Origin: Marsupella aquatica
Taxonomy: Eukaryota > Marchantiophyta
Length of the DNA stretch: 64,000 nucleotides
Direction: 5' to 3'
Assembly (NCBI GenBank): GCA_973895155.1
Contig: OZ316894.1
Location: forward strand, 9,796,001 to 9,860,000
Made by a program: the position numbers and the translations under genes. This document shows, in pieces, positions 60,031 to 64,000 of this stretch (the stretch's first letter is position 1; every line of letters begins with the position of its first letter). The notes under the pieces were generated by a model, which saw nothing but the letters and a program-made list of their open reading frames with translations, did not search any database and was not told the DNA's origin.

Positions 60031-61108
60031 CTAATTCGGAAGAAGCCCATTTCGCGCACGAAGGTAGTGCAGTAGTAAGTGAACTGACCCAGCCAGCATT
60101 ATGAGCTGAAACCTGAAAAGCAATTCCCCACTGTGGTCGTTGAAGACACAGTGTACAGCAGTCGATGAGCCGATGGAAACGAACCTATTCTTCTCGATCG
60201 GAATGATCGGAATGATCCTCGCCTGAGGTTCAAAGGCCGGTCCAATGGAAACCGGTCGTTAAAAAGGCGCCAAAGAGCGAGTTGCTGCTGTCATGCCCTC
60301 ATTGGCGGCCGCCTCTTGCCTCTGCGGGCTGGAAAGAAAAAGAAAAGTCTGCAGTGTGCTTTTTTGGGTCAGGTCTGGAAAGAAACGGAAGATTGTGGTG
60401 TTTTTCTTTTTCTTTTTCTTGAAAGGAATACTTTACTCAGAAAACAAGTAAAACCCAGTAAATCATGGGAGTAAAAAGGCCAGACCACATGCGGTCAAGG
60501 ACCAAAAGTCACCCAGGGTTGAGACACATCCAAACATGGGGACAAGGGCAAAAGTAATTACCAAGAGCGAAAAGTGAACAAGTCTGACACTCACTCCAGA
60601 ACAACTAACAAAGAAGGGAAAACAAATATGAGGGCCAACTCAGAACCAGAAAAACAGTGAGAGGACCAGCAAGAGCTCAGGCCTGAGCAGCTGTCATGAG
60701 GGCGAAAGAATCCATGAGGATAAATTCATCTGCAAGAAAGGGACCAGCAACTAAGCTAACACCTAGTGGAGACACAAAAATGAAAGTGAGTCCATAAGGT
60801 AACCGACCGATTCCTTCAAGGTGGATCAAAAGTCCACAGAGGCCGGTAGTCAACAATAAAAAGACCATCACTAATCCTATACAATCCACCATTGCAGCCA
60901 AAGTCCCTACGCAAACGCCCAGTCAAAGCTTGATTATCGTCACCAACCGTAAAGTGTCGAGAGAAACCCTGATTCCAAGCAATCTTTAGATAAGAACGGA
61001 GTTCCATCCAGATCTTGATCTTTAATCCCAGAATTGCAGTATTCAAGTTTTCTTTTTCCAAAGAACAATGAGATTTCCAAATTTGCCATGTAGCAATCCC
61101 TCTGAGGA

Positions 61109-61663
61109 TCACAACTTAAGAGGAAAGTTACGTTTGTGCTCAACAAAAGAAGCTCCCAACAACACATGTGCCGCTTCAAAATGAATATCCTCTGAATCCA
61201 CTTCCGCAATATGTAAGAGATTACCAATCCAAGTCCAGATAGAACGAGAAACGGGGCACGACCACAGACAATGTATCAAATCTTCATGTGCACCTATCTC
61301 ATATCTTTTACACCACCAAAGCTCATCTGATTTCGAAAAAGGAATAATGTGACCAAGATCATCCAGCCTCTTGGATCGTCGACCAATGTAATGTTTAGTC
61401 GCAACCAGCCTGTGAGCAATTTGCCATAGAAAGTGGTTAACCTTTTCCTCTCGAAAAGGCTTCCAGATGTTTTTCCAGATCACCTTCTCCAACGGGACTG
61501 CTCGTAATTCCATTCTCCATTTTGAGATTCCCCCACTGAAGACCGATGTCCTGCTTTGAAGCAGTCTTCGCAAGCTATCCGTGGAAGCATGAAAAAATTG
61601 TTTTCCATCCTTCCAATGAAACCGATCCGATTTGCCTAAGTCCTTGCATGAAGGACCCATCAC
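61109..61663 (-). CDS. LINE ORF2 C-terminal zf-RVT region
   Basis: Continues the LINE after a frame break at about 61660. It shows the zf-RVT pattern: VIWKNIWKPFREEKVNHFLW, IAHRLVATK, EDLIHCLWSCPVSRSIW. The metal-binding cysteines are partly replaced (WWCKRYE where CxxC is usual). Beyond 61109 the reading breaks up further (60677-61230). Confidence 0.75.
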   Translation of the reverse strand: MMGPSCKDLGKSDRFHWKDGKQFFHASTDSLRRLLQSRTSVFSGGISKWRMELRAVPLEKVIWKNIWKPFREEKVNHFLWQIAHRLVATKHYIGRRSKRLDDLGHIIPFSKSDELWWCKRYEIGAHEDLIHCLWSCPVSRSIWTWIGNLLHIAEVDSEDIHFEAAHVLLGASFVEHKRNFPLKL

Positions 61664-63987
61664 ACCAATCCCTTGTTTATGAGATAGCCAGTTTTCAGGC
61701 GACCTGTCACCACTCTGAATAAAATAGTATCGGAAATCTGCTGAACATTGATCTTCCGAAGAATACCATTCGTAATTTCATACGAAGTAGTTGGAGTCCT
61801 TGGTAACTCATCGATCTCCCAGCTATCCTTCACCAGACTGTTACAAATAGTGATTTCCCAAACTTTGTTGCCTTCCAAGATGGGAAATTGAGAGATCATC
61901 ACTCTGGATGTATCTTCCTGAGAGAGCATAGGCACCTGAGGAAATAAAGAATTATTCAGGAGTAATTGAAACGATCTCCGATATCTAGGATGAATCTCTC
62001 CACAAAAAATCTCCCACGATCTAGGTATCGAAGCGTTCACATATAGATCACCCCACGTAAGCAATCCCCTATTTTTCATGTGTCGACGAGGCACAGTGCT
62101 GCAACCCGTTGTCTTAACATCCTTATGATTGGTTGAAGGAGACCAGAAAGGTTGGTCCATAACAACCATCAAATTTGCCGGTGTGGAAAATTCCAGATAG
62201 ACTTTTAATTTGTTCCACGATCTGCAAATCGACTTCCAGATTGCAGAACCTTCCGATGGGAGAGTTCGACATTTATTGAAGACCCATGCATAGTCAGCAA
62301 AACCCCATTTGTGTATGGATAACCTTCGAATCCTAGAACGTAACAGTATTTGAAGCGGATGTTGACCATTAGCCATAGCGAGAAAGATAAATCTTGCTGC
62401 TAGAGCTGTCACCTGATCTTCAAATGAAATCAGTCCAACTCCTCCTTCAGACTTATGAAGTGATAGAGTCTGAAAATTAATTCTATGTCTGGCCGAAATC
62501 TCTTGACCAGCCCATAGAAATTCGATTAGCACCATCTTGATGGCATGTAGATCAGAGTCTGAACCTCCCCAGAGAGTAAGAATGTACCAAAGGGACCCCA
62601 TCAAAATATGATTGCTAACCAGAATTCTAGCCATGAAAGAATGTGGTTGAAGTTTGAGTACCGTCAACTTTTTATCCAACATCTCTCTGATTTGCACTAG
62701 AATACTCCCCGAGTCGATTCCTTCTGCTCCAAAAAGAAATCCCAACAATTTTGATGTGTTATCAAAATTTTCCCAATTCCAACCTAGACTTTCCAAATCA
62801 ATAGGTAAAGGAGTATTACTAAGAAGAATGGCGTTTGTAGAACTCCAATCGCACCTCAGACCTGAAGCTGTTGCAAAAACATCAAAGAATGTTTTACAAT
62901 TCATAATGTTTTCATACTCCCCTTTCAGGATGACTGTCGTGTTATCAGCATAGAGTTGATGTGCCAAATGTAATCCTTCATCTTCAAATCTAACTCCCAC
63001 CAACTGCCCGGAAGAGAGTTTCTCTGTCAGTAAATAATCAAGTCCCTGAAGAGCAATGATGAAAAACAATGGAGAGATAGGACAGCCTTGTCGCACTGAT
63101 CTAGTGATATCGAAAGCTTGAGTCACCCTTCCATTTAACATTATGGCTGAAGATGCCTTGGTGGTAATCGCTCGGAAGAAATTGATAAACTCTCCACCAA
63201 ATCCCATCTTATCCAACATTCTCTCGATGAAGACCCATTCCACGCTATCAAAAGCTTTAATCATATCCAACTTTAAACAGACATATGGATCGACCTCCAA
63301 CATAGCTTGAGTCACCATTTCATTTGATAACAACATCGTATGATGAATGGACCTTCCTGGAAGGTACGCAAACTGTTGATTAGAGATGACTCTCATCAGA
63401 ATACGAATTAACCGTAACTGAAACGCTTTAGTACCCACTTTGTAGCTGACAGTGAGAAGCAAAATTGGCCTTTTATTTTCGATTTTGAATTCATCACCTT
63501 TCTTCGGAAGGAGGACAATAATTCCTTTCAAAAAATTATGGCTAAATTGACCTTTCGCAATACCGTCATTAAGAGCTGCAAGTAAAAGTGGACCCATAAC
63601 CTTCCAGAATGATAAGAAGAACTCCACAGGTATTCCATCATGCCCCGGTGCTTTATTTGATCCAAGAGCTTTCGTAGCCGCCAAAATTTCCTCTAACGTA
63701 AGTGAAAGATTTAAAGCAGATCTTTCTTCTTCCGATATGCATACTTTCACATTGTTAAGGACCTGCTCTAGTTCATCCTCCGTTGGATGATACTTCGAGG
63801 ACAAAAGAGACAAGAAGAAGACTGTAGCAATCTTAGACATCTCCTCCCAATCATGTTGCACCACATTATTCTCATCATACAGGCCTTTTACTTCCGTCGC
63901 TACTGCTTTTCCTTTGAAAGAATTAAACTGTAGATGGGAACATTTACCCCCATATTGAATCCAATTACGATGCGCTCCTTCTTGCAT
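61660..63987 (-). CDS. LINE reverse transcriptase (ORF2 part)
   Basis: A 775-codon open frame of plant L1-type RT. Motifs in order are ALGSNKAPGHDGIPVEFF, LLPKKGDE, FAYLPGRSIHHTMLLSNEMV, CLKLDMIKAFDSVEW (first catalytic Asp), RQGCPISPLFFIIALQGLD, LYADNTTVIL (active-site box) and KLLGFLFG. The box is YADN where YADD is expected, so the last metal-binding Asp is Asn. The usual NWRPISLLN is NKRPILLLT. The long frame is open, so the substitution is recent or the copy is otherwise young. The frame probably starts upstream of the window. Confidence 0.9.
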   Translation of the reverse strand: MQEGAHRNWIQYGGKCSHLQFNSFKGKAVATEVKGLYDENNVVQHDWEEMSKIATVFFLSLLSSKYHPTEDELEQVLNNVKVCISEEERSALNLSLTLEEILAATKALGSNKAPGHDGIPVEFFLSFWKVMGPLLLAALNDGIAKGQFSHNFLKGIIVLLPKKGDEFKIENKRPILLLTVSYKVGTKAFQLRLIRILMRVISNQQFAYLPGRSIHHTMLLSNEMVTQAMLEVDPYVCLKLDMIKAFDSVEWVFIERMLDKMGFGGEFINFFRAITTKASSAIMLNGRVTQAFDITRSVRQGCPISPLFFIIALQGLDYLLTEKLSSGQLVGVRFEDEGLHLAHQLYADNTTVILKGEYENIMNCKTFFDVFATASGLRCDWSSTNAILLSNTPLPIDLESLGWNWENFDNTSKLLGFLFGAEGIDSGSILVQIREMLDKKLTVLKLQPHSFMARILVSNHILMGSLWYILTLWGGSDSDLHAIKMVLIEFLWAGQEISARHRINFQTLSLHKSEGGVGLISFEDQVTALAARFIFLAMANGQHPLQILLRSRIRRLSIHKWGFADYAWVFNKCRTLPSEGSAIWKSICRSWNKLKVYLEFSTPANLMVVMDQPFWSPSTNHKDVKTTGCSTVPRRHMKNRGLLTWGDLYVNASIPRSWEIFCGEIHPRYRRSFQLLLNNSLFPQVPMLSQEDTSRVMISQFPILEGNKVWEITICNSLVKDSWEIDELPRTPTTSYEITNGILRKINVQQISDTILFRVVTGRLKTGYLINKGLV

Positions 63988-64000
63988 CCATAATAAATCC

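Larger units (their letters stand above)
60401..64000 (-). mobile_element. L1-like LINE, 3' part, continues beyond the window
   Basis: Minus-strand order is RT (63987-61660), then zf-RVT region (61663-61109), then eroded 3' sequence, then a tail of AAGAAAAAGAAAAAGAAAAA (60420-60401). The 5' end with the endonuclease lies outside the window, so the target duplication cannot be checked. Confidence 0.9.

Noticed and set aside
1-64000. tRNA, rRNA and CRISPR arrays
   Set aside because: I looked for cloverleaf-like or rRNA-like stretches and regularly spaced repeats with unique spacers and found none I could support. The repeat arrays seen are ordinary minisatellites.

Overview
The window looks like nuclear DNA of a land plant. 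It has spliced genes with GT-AG introns, a plant-type nitrate reductase molybdenum domain, a plant-type SEN1/MAGATAMA3-like helicase, and plant-style Ty3/gypsy, Ty1/copia, PIF/Harbinger and L1-like elements. I cannot name the species. The long intergenic spaces and the alga-like methyltransferase retrotransposon would suit a bryophyte, lycophyte or fern at least as well as a flowering plant, but that is inference.

Layout. 1-4321 is gene-poor, with two local tandem duplications and a GA microsatellite. 4326-13772 is a 9.4-kb Ty3/gypsy retrotransposon read on the minus strand, flanked by TCCT. Its polyprotein holds, in order, capsid, zinc knuckles, aspartic protease, a DNMT3/DRM-like cytosine-5 DNA methyltransferase, reverse transcriptase, RNase H, integrase and a C-terminal PHD finger. 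Its terminal repeats are not in the normal LTR-internal-LTR order. They are split as A1-internal-B1-A2-B2, with a Tf1-like self-complementary primer site after A1 and a G7 purine tract before B1. The copy is broken by frameshifts and by in-frame stops that are all TAG.

13777-31890 holds the host genes. 16753-20928 (+) is a five-exon nitrate-reductase-derived gene with only the molybdenum and dimerisation domains; its Mo-ligand cysteine is replaced by serine, and a possible relic of the lost cytochrome b5 region lies at 21195-21246. Convergent to it is 21753-26638 (-), a many-exon OB-fold/zinc-ribbon protein resembling plant Cdc24-type DNA replication proteins. Polypyrimidine DNA and degenerate repeats follow to about 31.9 kb.

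31897-42143 is transposon-rich. It holds a 514-bp Harbinger-type MITE, a 4.85-kb Harbinger element with both its transposase and its Myb/SANT-like gene, and an internally deleted 3.05-kb copia element. 42144-51690 has no convincing gene but holds several degenerate minisatellites.

51692-58941 (-) is a SEN1/MAGATAMA3-like SF1 helicase gene. Its last exons appear to encode an unusual tail of roughly 43-residue repeats ending in a hydrophobic segment. Its upstream region (59460-60030) is a tandem array. 60401-64000 (-) is the 3' part of an L1-like LINE whose RT box reads YADN instead of YADD.
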